From an uncultured Oscillospiraceae bacterium (lineage in GTDB: Bacteria > Bacillota > Clostridia > Oscillospirales > Ruminococcaceae), in contig CAKSEC010000007.1 of assembly GCA_934446355.1 (NCBI GenBank), positions 1-64,000 of the forward strand: a stretch of DNA of 64,000 bases, read 5' to 3'. Position 1 is the stretch's first letter, and every line of letters begins with the position of its first letter. The translations under genes and the position numbers were made by a program. The notes under the pieces are model-generated. The model had not been told where the DNA came from. It saw only the letters and a program-made list of their open reading frames with translations, and made no database searches. Below, one piece after another: positions 21,057-30,384 of the stretch.

Positions 21057-23477
21057 TCAGTTAGCGGTAAGTACCGGAAGCTTTTCCTCCTGCTTTGTCT
21101 TTGGCGCACTGCGGCGTCTGAGCGGCGCTTTCTGCTTTGGCGAGCAGTTGGGGAGTACAAGCGCAGTTTCAAGCACAGTGGAGATATCCTCTGCGACAAC
21201 GAATTTCAGGCTGTTCTTTACTACCTCGTCCAGTTCGTCTATATCAGGTTCGTTTTCTTTGGGAATGCACACGGTCTTTACGCCCGCACGATATGCCGCC
21301 ATCGTCTTTTCTTTAAGTCCGCCGATAGCAAGCACTTTTCCACGAAGGGTAATTTCTCCAGTCATTGCAACGTCCCTGCGCACGGGCGTGCCGGACAGTG
21401 CGGACACAAGCGCTGTGGTCAGCGTTACGCCGGCGGACGGTCCGTCCTTGGGGACTGCGCCCTCAGGTGCGTGCACGTGGATATCACGGTTCTTATAGAA
21501 CTCAGGGTCGATATTGTATTTCTTCGCAAGCGAGCGGGTAAGGCTCACGGCTATCTTTGCAGATTCCTTCATCACGTCGCCGAGGCTGCCGGTAAATTCT
21601 GTTTTTCCCGTGCCCTCAAGCACAAGTACTTCAAGCGGCATCATTACGCCGCCGACAGACGTCCATGCAAGACCGTTTACCAGTCCTATCTCATCGTGGG
21701 CTGCGAGGTGTTCAGGCAGGTACTTCTTCACGCCGAGGAAGTCTTTGATGTTCTCGTCAGTGACGGTCACCTTTTTCTCGCCGGATACTATCTTCTTTGC
21801 AGATTTGCGGCAGATGTCCGCAATGCTGCGTTCAAGCTTTCTCACGCCGGCTTCTCTTGTGTAGAAGTCGATGATGGAATAAAGAGCCTTGTCGGCTATC
21901 TTCACCGTAGAGGGCTTCTCGCCGTGCTTTTTTAGCTGCTTTGGAAGCAGGTGCTTTTTGGCGATATTGAACTTCTCCTCACGGGTGTAGCTTGAAAGCT
22001 CGATGACCTCCATTCTGTCCAGCAGGGGAGCGGGAATGGTGTCGAGCGTGTTTGCGGTGGTGATGAACAGCACGTCGCTGAGGTCGAGCGGTATTTCAAG
22101 GTAGTGGTCGGTGAACGAGGTGTTCTGCTCGCTGTCGAGTACTTCAAGCATTGCAGACGCAGGGTCGCCCTTATAGTCGCTGCCCATCTTGTCTATCTCG
22201 TCGAGCAGAAGCACGGGGTTCATGCTTTTCGCCTGCTTCAGCGCAGCGGCTATTCTGCCGGGCATTGCGCCGATGTAAGTCTTGCGGTGACCTCTTATCT
22301 CGGCTTCGTCATGTACGCCGCCGAGCGATATTCTTGCATAGTTTCTGCCGAGTGCCGCTGCGATAGACTTGCCGATAGAGGTCTTACCAACTCCGGGAGG
22401 GCCGTAAAGGCAGATTATCTGACCCTTGACGTCGGGTGCGAGCGCACGTACTGAGATTATCTCCGTGATACGTTCCTTGACCTTTTTCAGGCCGTAGTGA
22501 TCCTTGTCAAGCTGCTTTTGTACCTTGTCGATATCCAGCTTATCCTTGGTGCGGATATTCCACGGCAGTTCAAGCACTGTGTCGAGGTAATTGCGGATAA
22601 CCCCCGCTTCCTGCGAGGAATAGGACATCTTGACCAGCTTCTGCGCTTCGCCGATAAGCTTTTCGGTTATCTCGTCGGAAAGGCCGAGTGCGTTTATCTT
22701 CTCTATGTAGCTGTCGGCTTCCTCCTGAGGATTCTCGCCCTCGCCAAGCTGCTTATAGATAGCACGAAGCTGCTCGCGCAGGTAATAATCACGCTGGTTC
22801 TTGTCCACCTGCTCCTTTACCTGCTCCTGAATGTCTATTTCGGTTTCGATTATCTCGATTTCGCTTTCGAGCATTGTGATGAGCATTTTGACGCGGGTCA
22901 GAAGTCCGTTCGCTTCAAGAAGCGCCTGCTTGTCCTCGACACGCAGCACAACGTTGAATACCACTTTGTCGAACAGCTCAGAGCAGTTGTTCTCGCTCAT
23001 TATGCCCTCGAAAAGCTCTCTGGGCATTTTCGGCGAAATCTGGGCGTATTCGGCGAATACGTTCTTCAGCGCCCTGACAGCCGCTTCGGCGGTGCTGTCG
23101 GAAAGCGGCGCACCACGTGAGGGAAGTTCCTTTACCTCAAACTGCAGGTAATCCGAGCCGCCTGCCGACCTTACTCTTTTCGCACGTGTGAGTCCCTCGA
23201 CAAGCACACGGGTGGAGCCGTCGGGAGTGGTGAGAAGCTGGCGTATCTCGGCGATAACGCCTACTTCGTACATATCCGAAAGTTCAGGCTCGGTGAGCGA
23301 AGCGTCCTTCTGCGCTACGAGAAATATGTGTCCGCTGCCGTCTGCCGCCGCTTTGAGCGCATTGACGGAGCGCTCTCTTCCTACGTCGAAATGCAGCACC
23401 ATTGACGGGAACACGACAAGTCCCCTGAGGGAAATGGCGGGCATTACTTCGTTAGTTGTCTTTGTTTTCTTGTTCAT
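21057..23477 (-). CDS. lon: ATP-dependent Lon protease
   Basis: 806 aa. N-terminal substrate-binding LON domain (PAISLRGLVVFPSMVLHFDVGRE), AAA+ module with GPPGVGKT and LLLDEIDKMG, and a proteolytic domain with catalytic Ser near 681 (KDGPSAGV) and Lys near 724 (GGLKEK). Degrades misfolded and regulatory proteins in the cytosol. A Lys/Arg-rich tail of about 25 residues follows the usual end. Promoter TTGCTT-N17-TATAAT at 23527-23555. Confidence 0.96.
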   Translation of the reverse strand: MNKKTKTTNEVMPAISLRGLVVFPSMVLHFDVGRERSVNALKAAADGSGHIFLVAQKDASLTEPELSDMYEVGVIAEIRQLLTTPDGSTRVLVEGLTRAKRVRSAGGSDYLQFEVKELPSRGAPLSDSTAEAAVRALKNVFAEYAQISPKMPRELFEGIMSENNCSELFDKVVFNVVLRVEDKQALLEANGLLTRVKMLITMLESEIEIIETEIDIQEQVKEQVDKNQRDYYLREQLRAIYKQLGEGENPQEEADSYIEKINALGLSDEITEKLIGEAQKLVKMSYSSQEAGVIRNYLDTVLELPWNIRTKDKLDIDKVQKQLDKDHYGLKKVKERITEIISVRALAPDVKGQIICLYGPPGVGKTSIGKSIAAALGRNYARISLGGVHDEAEIRGHRKTYIGAMPGRIAAALKQAKSMNPVLLLDEIDKMGSDYKGDPASAMLEVLDSEQNTSFTDHYLEIPLDLSDVLFITTANTLDTIPAPLLDRMEVIELSSYTREEKFNIAKKHLLPKQLKKHGEKPSTVKIADKALYSIIDFYTREAGVRKLERSIADICRKSAKKIVSGEKKVTVTDENIKDFLGVKKYLPEHLAAHDEIGLVNGLAWTSVGGVMMPLEVLVLEGTGKTEFTGSLGDVMKESAKIAVSLTRSLAKKYNIDPEFYKNRDIHVHAPEGAVPKDGPSAGVTLTTALVSALSGTPVRRDVAMTGEITLRGKVLAIGGLKEKTMAAYRAGVKTVCIPKENEPDIDELDEVVKNSLKFVVAEDISTVLETALVLPNCSPKQKAPLRRRSAPKTKQEEKLPVLTAN

Positions 23478-23526
23478 ATATTTATCCCCTTTCTCCGAGG
23501 TGGGTTGGCTTAAAGGTATAGTGTAT

Positions 23527-23555
23527 ATTATATATCATATATTCAAAAAAAGCAA
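23527..23555 (-). promoter_or_regulatory. promoter of lon-ysxC
   Basis: Minus strand TTGCTT, 17 bp, TATAAT, about 50 bp before the lon ATG. No CIRCE or CtsR site is evident. Confidence 0.65.
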
Positions 23556-23592
23556 GTCCATATTTGTGGGAAAAAATATGGCTGCTGGCGTA

Positions 23593-24369
23593 TTACTGGA
23601 ATATCAGCGAGAATATAAAGTAAAGTATCGGCTGGTGCAGCACATAAATCCAGATGGTATATCTGCCGACCGTTGCAAGCCATTTGACGTGGGTCGGGTA
23701 GCAGAATTTCGGCAGCCTGCCGTCCTTTGCGATTATCCCGAAGTAGCTTCCTGCGATGAACAGGAAAAACCACGGCATCATCGGGAAGTAGTCGGACGAA
23801 GCAAATGACGCATTGTGAAGTCCCAGCGGGAACAGCACGCCGACATTGTACGCTTCCATTGGCAGACTAAGCTGGAACAGGTGCGGAATGCCGATATAGC
23901 CCGGCTGTATCTGACCTGCGGCGTATGTGAGCCTTACGTTCATCGTAAGCACGAAAAGCAGCACGCTGATCGCAATGCCTACCCATGAGGGAAGCAGGTC
24001 GAACAGCTTCTGACCAAGCCCGAACAGCATCATGCTTATTCCGAGGAAGTGAAGAATGCCGAACATTATCGTACCGGAAGTGAAGAACGGCATGACGAAG
24101 GTCATTATCATTCCGATGAAGAAGCACTGTGCGCCACGCTTGATGTTGTTTGAGGAATATCTGCAGACCGTTCCGGATATGAAAATGAACGTACCCGCAA
24201 AGATATCACGGATCAGTCCGAACCAGCCCTCAAAGAACACCGGCACATCAATGCCGAATATGTATTTCAGGTCGTACATCGCATGGTATACCACCATGCA
24301 CAGGATAGCGAATCCCCTTACCTCGTCGAGAATGCCGACACGGGAACATTTTTTCTGTGTATTGTCCAT
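23593..24369 (-). CDS. membrane acyltransferase-like protein (DUF1624 type)
   Basis: 258 aa, about seven hydrophobic helices. N-terminal ILDEVRGFAILCMVVYHAMYDL and FISGTVCRYSSNNIKRGAQ are those of the DUF1624/heparan-glucosaminide acetyltransferase-like family, which includes integral membrane enzymes that transfer acyl groups across the membrane. The C-terminal YTIWIYVLHQPILYFI is the usual conserved end. The substrate is unknown. Single gene, with a long 3' spacing to the lon promoter. Confidence 0.8.
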   Translation of the reverse strand: MDNTQKKCSRVGILDEVRGFAILCMVVYHAMYDLKYIFGIDVPVFFEGWFGLIRDIFAGTFIFISGTVCRYSSNNIKRGAQCFFIGMIMTFVMPFFTSGTIMFGILHFLGISMMLFGLGQKLFDLLPSWVGIAISVLLFVLTMNVRLTYAAGQIQPGYIGIPHLFQLSLPMEAYNVGVLFPLGLHNASFASSDYFPMMPWFFLFIAGSYFGIIAKDGRLPKFCYPTHVKWLATVGRYTIWIYVLHQPILYFIFSLIFQ

Positions 24370-24448
24370 GTTGTTGAGTATCTCCGTTTTTTGTTTCTGA
24401 CGTACTATATGATTTTAACATATTCTAAGAAAAATTTCAAGTAAGAAC

Positions 24449-24477
24449 TTGAACACTTTTTGATTTTGTGGTAGAAT
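24449..24477 (+). promoter_or_regulatory. promoter of dusB operon
   Basis: TTGAAC, 17 bp, TAGAAT, 33 bp before ATG 24510. Confidence 0.65.
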
Positions 24478-24509
24478 ATACAGTAGATATGCTCGAATCG
24501 AAAGGAAAA

Positions 24510-25499
24510 ATGATGAATTATACAGAGATCGGCGGAGTTAAAATCGAAAAATCCGCCGCACTAGCACCGATGGCGAGCGTCGCCGACCGTGCTTACAGAA
24601 TGATGGCAAAGGAATACGGCGCAGCATATGTCGTTGGGGAAATGGCAAGCTGCAAGGGGCTTTGCTATAACGACAGAAAGACCGCCGAACTTCTTTCGGT
24701 GACTCCCACCGAAAGACCGATGGCGATACAGCTATTCGGCTCTGAGCCTGATTTTGTCGCCGCTGCGGTGAAGATAGCGGAGCAATACGAGCCGGACATA
24801 ATCGACATCAATTCCGGCTGCCCTATGCCGAAAATAGTGTCGGGCGGCGCAGGAAGCGCACTGATGAAAACCCCCGACCTTTTCGCAGAGGTGGTGCGCA
24901 GCGCAGTTCAGGCGGCTTCGGTCCCGGTCACGGTGAAGATACGCAGCGGTTGGGACGAAAACAGCATTAACGCAGTGGAACTGGCGCAGCTTGCCGAGAA
25001 AAGCGGCGCAGCCGCAGTTACGGTGCACGGCAGGACACGGGCGCAGCTTTATTCAGGTAAGGCTGACTGGGACATAATACGTGCCGTGAAGCAGGCGGTG
25101 AGCATTCCGGTCATAGGCAATGGCGATGTGTTCACGCCTGAGCAGTGTCGGGAGATGTACGAATATACGGGCTGCGACCTTGTGATGGTCGGCAGGGGAA
25201 GCTATGGCAGGCCGTGGCTTTTCAGGCAGATACGTGAGTATCTCGGCTGCGGCAGCTATTCGCCCGACCCGACTGCGGACGAAAAGCTGGAGATAATGCG
25301 CAGGCATATCCGGCTGATAGTCGCCGACAAAGGCGAGCGTGTGGGTATGAAAGAGGCACGCCGTCCCGCCTCGTGGTATCTGAAAGGAATGCAGGGTGCG
25401 GCGAGATTCCGTGACCTGTGCAGCGGGCTGTCAACTCTTGACGAACTGGACAGCCTGATAAACGACATCAAAGAACATCAGAAACAAGGAGAAGAATAA
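24510..25499 (+). CDS. dus: tRNA-dihydrouridine synthase (DusB-like)
   Basis: About 329 aa, TIM-barrel flavoenzyme reducing uridines in tRNA D-loops. Motifs: APMASVADRAYRMMAKEYGA, INSGCPMPKIVSGGAGSALM with the catalytic Cys, VTVKIRSGWD, TVHGRTRAQLYSGKADW and GNGDVFTPEQC. ATG 24510 and 24513 follow AAAGGAAA; the longer reading has no ribosome site. First of three closely packed genes (gap 2 nt to the next, then overlap). Confidence 0.94.
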   Translation: MMNYTEIGGVKIEKSAALAPMASVADRAYRMMAKEYGAAYVVGEMASCKGLCYNDRKTAELLSVTPTERPMAIQLFGSEPDFVAAAVKIAEQYEPDIIDINSGCPMPKIVSGGAGSALMKTPDLFAEVVRSAVQAASVPVTVKIRSGWDENSINAVELAQLAEKSGAAAVTVHGRTRAQLYSGKADWDIIRAVKQAVSIPVIGNGDVFTPEQCREMYEYTGCDLVMVGRGSYGRPWLFRQIREYLGCGSYSPDPTADEKLEIMRRHIRLIVADKGERVGMKEARRPASWYLKGMQGAARFRDLCSGLSTLDELDSLINDIKEHQKQGEE

Positions 25500-25501
25500 C
25501 T

Positions 25502-26704
25502 ATGAAAGTTTGTGAAGAATTACTGCCGCCGCTGCAGGTTTTTCAGGAGATATACGAGGAGGACCCGGTATTCGCAAGGGGACTGAACTGGCTGAACGTA
25601 CATCAGCCGGAAACGGTCAGGCTGATGGGCTATGCGAATATATGCCATGAACTGCTCATGACCGGTCAGACGCTCGGCGAATACCTGACTGACGCCGTGA
25701 CCTATTCAGCCGCTCCGCTGCTCGCAAAGACCGCAAAGGAGCCCACCGCACCGAGGAAAAGGGCTCTTGCATACGATATCTCACTGCTGAAAAGGGTGGT
25801 GGAGCAGTACACCGCAGCCGAGGTGAAGAAAGCGCTCGCCGGAATGCCGGGAGCGTGCGCCGACTACGCAGCGCTGCCCGACTTCGAGAGCGGCACGTTC
25901 ACGCTGACCGCAGACAAGCTGCTGCGCCGTGTCAAGAAATACGGCACGGGCGATTATGCGAGATATAAGGCGTTCACATTCAAGGGCGGACGGCTTGTGC
26001 CGGTGCTCACCATCGACCCTATCCGCCTGACCGACCTCAAGAATTACGAGTTTCAGCGCAATCAGGTGGTGGAAAACACCGAGGCGTTCCTGCATGGGCT
26101 TCCTGCACAGAATGTGCTGCTCTACGGCGACAGGGGCTGCGGTAAGTCCTCTACCATCAAGGCGATACTCAATGAATATGACGGGCTGCGCATGGTGGAA
26201 CTTCCCAAAACAGAGATTGCAGGTCTGCCGGAACTTTTCGACATACTGAAGTATATCCCGCTGCATTTTATCGTCACCATAGACGATCTGGCGTTCACTG
26301 AGGACGACGAGCGGTTCGGCATACTTAAAGCGACGCTTGACGGCAGTCTTGCCGCACGTCCGGACAATATCCTGATATATTCAACGACCAACCGCCGCAA
26401 GCTTATCAAGGAAACCAACGGCGACCGCTCCGTTGACAGCATAGGCAGGAGCGACGCAGTAGACGAAAGTATGTCGCTTGCTGACCGATTCGGGCTTTTC
26501 ATCACGTTCACTCAGCCGAACCGCGAGGTATTCTTCGATATCGTGAGAAAGCTTGCGGAGGACAGGGGAATAGAACTTGATGACGCAGAACTTACACAGG
26601 CTGCCGAGCGTTTCGCACTGAAGCGCGGCGGCCGCTCGCCGAGAATAGCAAGGCAGTTCACGGACTGGCTGTGCTCTAGAATAGAACTGGGGCTTGATTA
26701 CTGA
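25502..26704 (+). CDS. DUF815-family AAA ATPase
   Basis: 400 aa. N-terminal helical region, then LLYGDRGCGKSSTIKAIL (Walker A near residue 208) and HFIVTIDDLAFTEDD (Walker B-like). Arg-finger and sensor regions NILIYSTTNRRKLIKET and ADRFGLFITF are typical of DUF815. This family is widespread in Firmicutes, and its client is unknown. Stop and next start overlap (TGATGA), so it is coupled to the lipoprotein gene. Confidence 0.88.
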   Translation: MKVCEELLPPLQVFQEIYEEDPVFARGLNWLNVHQPETVRLMGYANICHELLMTGQTLGEYLTDAVTYSAAPLLAKTAKEPTAPRKRALAYDISLLKRVVEQYTAAEVKKALAGMPGACADYAALPDFESGTFTLTADKLLRRVKKYGTGDYARYKAFTFKGGRLVPVLTIDPIRLTDLKNYEFQRNQVVENTEAFLHGLPAQNVLLYGDRGCGKSSTIKAILNEYDGLRMVELPKTEIAGLPELFDILKYIPLHFIVTIDDLAFTEDDERFGILKATLDGSLAARPDNILIYSTTNRRKLIKETNGDRSVDSIGRSDAVDESMSLADRFGLFITFTQPNREVFFDIVRKLAEDRGIELDDAELTQAAERFALKRGGRSPRIARQFTDWLCSRIELGLDY

Positions 26705-27594
26705 TGAAAAAGATCACTGCAATAATATGTACGATATTAGCGGCTGCAATGCTTTCGGGCTGCGGGGGAGAAAGCGAATCGTCTGCGCCGTCGGAACTGA
26801 TAATACAGGGCGGCGGCGAGGATACCGAAAAGCAGAAGTTCCCAGTGACGCTTTCAGACGGCACGGTGATAGAAAATGAGCCGCAAAGCGCTGCGAGCCT
26901 TTCTCCTGCGGCAACTGAGATAGTCGCTGAACTTGGCTATTCAGACAAGCTATGCGCTGTGAGCCGCTACTGCGATTACCCGCAGGGACTTGTCGGCGTA
27001 ACGGTCGGCAGCAGCGAAAATCCCGATATGGACAAGCTGCTGGAACTCGCGCCGGACGTGGTGTTTACGATGTCCGGCATTGCGGAGAGGGAGCGTTATA
27101 CGCTCAATGCCGCAGGAATAGCTGTCGTGGAACTTTCTGCGCCGGAGAACGTGCTTGATTATGTACAGCTTTACAAGAATATTGGCACGGCGTTCGGCGG
27201 CGAAGCCGAGGGCGCTGCCGCAGGAGAAAAGGCGGCTGCTGCGCTGGCAAGTGCCGCCGAGGGAATAAAGCTTGGCAGCTTTGTGTATGTTACGCCGAAG
27301 CTGACTGCGGCTGCAGGCGGCACTTTTGAGAACGCAGTTCTGTCGCTATGCGGAAAGAACATCTGCAAGGGTCAGGGCTATATCTCTGACGCTGAAATGC
27401 TGGACGGCACGCCGGATTACATAATAGCAGCCGACAGCCTTTCTGAGAGCGATATTTCGGGGAACACGCTGTTTTCCGAAATGCTTTCAGCCGGCGCAAA
27501 GCTAGTGTTCGTGCCGGCTGAGAGGTTTGAAAGACCCTCTGCGAGGATAGCGGATATTTTCAGCGCAATAAAAAGCGCCGTTACATCGGAGTGA
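26704..27594 (+). CDS. BtuF/FhuD-type metal-chelate binding lipoprotein
   Basis: 296 aa. Lipobox AAMLSGCGG, then the helical-backbone binding-protein fold: SAASLSPAATEIVAELGYSDKLCAVSRYCDYP, NPDMDKLLELAPDVVFTMSG. This fold binds cobalamin, heme or ferric siderophores for ABC uptake. No permease or ATPase partner is next to it, so the transporter must be encoded elsewhere or the protein is repurposed. Overlaps DUF815 by 1 nt; its 3' end overlaps the convergent deacetylase by 14 nt. Confidence 0.87.
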   Translation: MKKITAIICTILAAAMLSGCGGESESSAPSELIIQGGGEDTEKQKFPVTLSDGTVIENEPQSAASLSPAATEIVAELGYSDKLCAVSRYCDYPQGLVGVTVGSSENPDMDKLLELAPDVVFTMSGIAERERYTLNAAGIAVVELSAPENVLDYVQLYKNIGTAFGGEAEGAAAGEKAAAALASAAEGIKLGSFVYVTPKLTAAAGGTFENAVLSLCGKNICKGQGYISDAEMLDGTPDYIIAADSLSESDISGNTLFSEMLSAGAKLVFVPAERFERPSARIADIFSAIKSAVTSE

Positions 27595-28342
27595 TGATAT
27601 AGCCGCTGTCCTGCCAGAAATCTATGACCCTGCCGAGTATCGAGGAGTTGGTCTGCGACACTGCGTGAAGCAGGTAGACCGCTCCGTTGTGGGTCTTTCC
27701 GGTTATTTTGGCGTATGCCTGTTCGGGGTCGGGCTGGCTGTTGACGTCCCAGTCGGGATATGCGAAACTCCACAGCACTGTGGTGTAGCCTAACTCCTTT
27801 GCGCAGGCGAGCACACGCTGCGAGAACTCGCCCTTTGGCGGCCGCATGACGTACATATCATAGCCGAATTCCTTTTTCACGTAGTCGTGCAGCAACGAAA
27901 GTTCAGAATACAGTTCGTCGGGGGAGCATTCGGGCAGCGACGGGTGACTCCACGTGTGGTTGCCGACTGTGTGCCCCTCGGCTATCATTCGCTTCACAAG
28001 GTCGGGATTGCGGCTGCAGTAGTCATAGGTAACGAAGAACACCGCACGCACGTTTTTCTCTTTCAGGGTGTCGAGAATATCGGCGGTGCAGCCGTTTTCA
28101 TAGCCCTCGTCAAACGTGAGCCACAGCCGCTGCTTGTCGCTTTCGCCGATAAACAGCCCGCCCATATCACCGTACTGCTGCTGCGCCTGAATCGCACCAA
28201 GCGGGCGGTTCATACTGTCGGTGTCTACGCCCATTCCATATGCGACCTTGGTGTTGTCAAGCTGCTCGAATCTTGAATATTCAGACGCAGACGGTGCGGC
28301 GGCGACTGACGCCGCCAGTACTATAGGCAATATTCTGTTCAT
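27581..28342 (-). CDS. polysaccharide deacetylase (PdaA-like)
   Basis: 253 aa with an N-terminal signal peptide (MNRILPIVLAASVAAAPS). NodB domain: motif 1 TFDEGYENG, motif 2 HTVGNHTWSHPS (zinc His pair), motif 3 MRPPKGEFS, motif 5 LLH. The GYENG form and the WSFAYPDWDVN segment are typical of PdaA-type peptidoglycan N-acetylmuramic acid deacetylases of spore formers, so action in cell wall or spore cortex is likely. TFDEGYE in place of TFDLGYE. Four bp from the dehydrogenase gene upstream, same strand. Confidence 0.9.
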   Translation of the reverse strand: MNRILPIVLAASVAAAPSASEYSRFEQLDNTKVAYGMGVDTDSMNRPLGAIQAQQQYGDMGGLFIGESDKQRLWLTFDEGYENGCTADILDTLKEKNVRAVFFVTYDYCSRNPDLVKRMIAEGHTVGNHTWSHPSLPECSPDELYSELSLLHDYVKKEFGYDMYVMRPPKGEFSQRVLACAKELGYTTVLWSFAYPDWDVNSQPDPEQAYAKITGKTHNGAVYLLHAVSQTNSSILGRVIDFWQDSGYIITPM

Positions 28343-28346
28343 GTGG

Positions 28347-29327
28347 TCAGCTCCTTTTTATCTCATATTTAAGTTCTCTGCCTGCGAAATAGTCGCTCAG
28401 GCTCTGGAGCGTGGTTTCTGCAATGCTCTGCAGCGCTTCCTTGGTCAGGAACGCCTGATGCGAGGTGATTAGCACGTTCGGGCGTGAAACTAGCAGAGAA
28501 AGTATCTCGTCAGTCACGAGCCTGTCGGAATTGTCCTCGAAGAAGAGGTCTGTTTCCTCCTCGTAGACGTCCAGCGCAGCGCCGCCTATCCGCTTTTCGT
28601 TGAGTGCGGCAAGGAGCGCTTCGCTGTCTATCAGCTTTCCTCTTGAGGTGTTGACGATAAGCGTATCCGGCTTCATCAGCGAAAGCGACTGCTCGTTGAT
28701 TATATAGCGAGTATCCTCGGTCAGCGGGCAATGAAGCGAGATTATGTCGGACTGCCTGAATAATTCTTCACGGCTGACGTATTCTATACCGCTTCCCTCT
28801 GCGGGGAATGGGTCGTTCGCAATGACATTCATGCCAAATCCCCGACAGATGTCTATGAACGTCCTGCCTATCTTTCCGGTGCCTATGACGCCGGCGGTCT
28901 TTCCGTGCAGGTCGAAGCCGATAAGCCCGTTCAGGCTGAAATTGAAGTCCCTTGTGCGGATATATGCCTTGTGCAGCTTTCGGTCAAGCATGAGTATCAT
29001 TCCCATTGCGTGTTCAGCGACCGCATACGGCGAATATGCAGGCACTCTGACTACTCTCAGCTTGCCCGCAGCTTCGCTGAGTGCAACGTTATTATAGCCG
29101 GCGCAGCGCATTGCGATGAGTTCCGTTCCGTTCTCGGCGAGCGCACGGACAGTCTTGGCGCCGAGGTCGTCGTTTACGAATGCGCAGACCGCTTTGCAGC
29201 CCTCCGCAAGCTTTACGGATTCGGGGCGCAGGCGGCTTTCAAAGTATACTATTTCAAATTCACGGTTGAGCCGGTCGAACCAGATACGGTCGTACGGCTT
29301 TGTATCGAAGAATGCTATTTTTTCCAT
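28347..29327 (-). CDS. D-2-hydroxyacid dehydrogenase (D-lactate dehydrogenase-like)
   Basis: 326 aa. NAD-binding GVIGTGKIGRTFIDICRGFG, catalytic Arg in NTSRGKLID, Glu in EEETD context, and His in TSHQAFLTKEA. Closest in plan to fermentative D-lactate dehydrogenases (FDTKPYDR start, SPYAVAEHAMGMIL). It would reduce pyruvate to D-lactate with NADH. GGAGC upstream region; first gene of a two-gene minus-strand unit with the deacetylase. Confidence 0.92.
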   Translation of the reverse strand: MEKIAFFDTKPYDRIWFDRLNREFEIVYFESRLRPESVKLAEGCKAVCAFVNDDLGAKTVRALAENGTELIAMRCAGYNNVALSEAAGKLRVVRVPAYSPYAVAEHAMGMILMLDRKLHKAYIRTRDFNFSLNGLIGFDLHGKTAGVIGTGKIGRTFIDICRGFGMNVIANDPFPAEGSGIEYVSREELFRQSDIISLHCPLTEDTRYIINEQSLSLMKPDTLIVNTSRGKLIDSEALLAALNEKRIGGAALDVYEEETDLFFEDNSDRLVTDEILSLLVSRPNVLITSHQAFLTKEALQSIAETTLQSLSDYFAGRELKYEIKRS

Positions 29328-29420
29328 GGTTTAGGCTCCTTGTTTGTTACTGATGTTTATTTTCTGCCTGCCAGCCGTTATTATTCTGCAGCGGCTCAGC
29401 CAATTTTTTCAGTTGTGGTA

Positions 29421-29493
29421 TTGATTTTTTCTTTCTGATATGGTAGAATGAATAAGTAATGTTTAATTATACGCAAGAGTTAGCCGTGGCTAA
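29421..29493 (+). promoter_or_regulatory. promoter and metalloregulator-like palindrome of GNAT gene
   Basis: TTGATT (29421-29426), 17 bp, TAGAAT (29444-29449). A 14-bp palindrome TTAGCCGTGGCTAA at 29480-29493 lies in the leader and resembles DtxR/MntR-type half sites also seen at 41858-41906. Confidence 0.6.
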
Positions 29494-29515
29494 TTCTGCA
29501 ATAATGGAGGTTTAT

Positions 29516-30115
29516 ATGGTAAAGGTCACCGAATTGAGCGAAAAAGAGATAGAGGAAATAGGCGAAGCGTTTGCGGACCACGTTTATCCTGAGGGCGAAA
29601 AGGGCATGGGATTCCTTTTTGGCAGCAGGGACAACGTTAAGGAGTATATCTGCGGTTACGCACGTGCCATGCTAAAGGGCGGATTTATGTACAGCACCAG
29701 CGACAAGCACGAGGCTTTCGTTGCGTACAAATATTCAAAGGACAAAATGCCTGCTTCTTCGGGAATGATATTAATGAAAGCGATACTCAAAACCATAGGC
29801 TTAGGCGGCGGAATAAGAATGCTGAAAGCCATAAAAAGCGGCGGCGTATCATACGAGGACAAGTTCAAGAAAACCAAAAAGCCGTATATTTTCGTTGGAA
29901 TGGTCGTGGTACGCAAGCAGTATCAGGGACAGGGCTTTATGCGCAGCGTGCTCGAAATACCGTTCGAGGAAGGCAGGAAAAGGGGCTGTCCGGTGCTGCT
30001 TGAAACGGACGCAGTGCTTAAGCGTGACAAGTATGTTCACCTTGGAATGACGAATATCCAGACAAGGCAGATAGGCGAGGGTGCGTATCTGTACGACCTT
30101 GTAAAAGAGAAGTGA
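29516..30115 (+). CDS. GNAT-family acetyltransferase
   Basis: About 199 aa from ATG 29516 (GGAGG upstream; the longer reading from 29459 lacks one). The acetyl-CoA-binding segment VGMVVVRKQYQGQGFMRSVLEIPFEEGRKRG is diagnostic: the Q/RxxGxG/A signature is QYQGQGFM. The N-terminus has a GMGFLFGSRDNVKEYI region. The acceptor is unknown. The possible metal-dependent palindrome in the leader suggests a link to metal or siderophore metabolism, an inference only. Confidence 0.87.
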   Translation: MVKVTELSEKEIEEIGEAFADHVYPEGEKGMGFLFGSRDNVKEYICGYARAMLKGGFMYSTSDKHEAFVAYKYSKDKMPASSGMILMKAILKTIGLGGGIRMLKAIKSGGVSYEDKFKKTKKPYIFVGMVVVRKQYQGQGFMRSVLEIPFEEGRKRGCPVLLETDAVLKRDKYVHLGMTNIQTRQIGEGAYLYDLVKEK

Positions 30116-30183
30116 ACCGCATTTGTGCCTCTTTATTTTACTTCAAGATATCCGTAATCAGCTTGTCGAAAAAGTCCACTTTC

Positions 30184-30286
30184 AGACTGGCGAGAAGCCC
30201 TCAGATTCTAGGAAGTGGCGATTCGGCTAGGCTTTGTTCCTGCCGAAATGCCACTGACGACGAAGATGAGGGTTTATCGCCAGTCT
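30184..30286 (-). repeat. 103-bp structured repeat, copy B
   Basis: Reverse orientation. Variable arm GTGGCATTTCGGC with GCCGAATCGCCAC; outer stem AGACTGGCGA/TCGCCAGTCT. Lies between the GNAT gene and the tetR promoter. Confidence 0.92.
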
Positions 30287-30305
30287 GATTTTTTTGCCTG
30301 CCTAC

Positions 30306-30361
30306 TTGACAAGTGTGAGTTAGTGTACTATAATACAAATGACCAAAAATGAAAACGGTCA
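30306..30361 (+). promoter_or_regulatory. tetR promoter and operator
   Basis: TTGACA, 17 bp, TATAAT (30306-30334), then inverted repeat TGACC-N12-GGTCA (30340-30361) over the transcription start: a likely autoregulatory TetR site. Confidence 0.75.
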
Positions 30362-30384
30362 CTTAAAGAAACGAGGTGACAGCC

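Noticed and set aside
21048..23808. Several long plus-strand frames opposite lon
   Set aside because: They follow the codon bias of lon read backwards; lon motifs are complete and no starts are supported.
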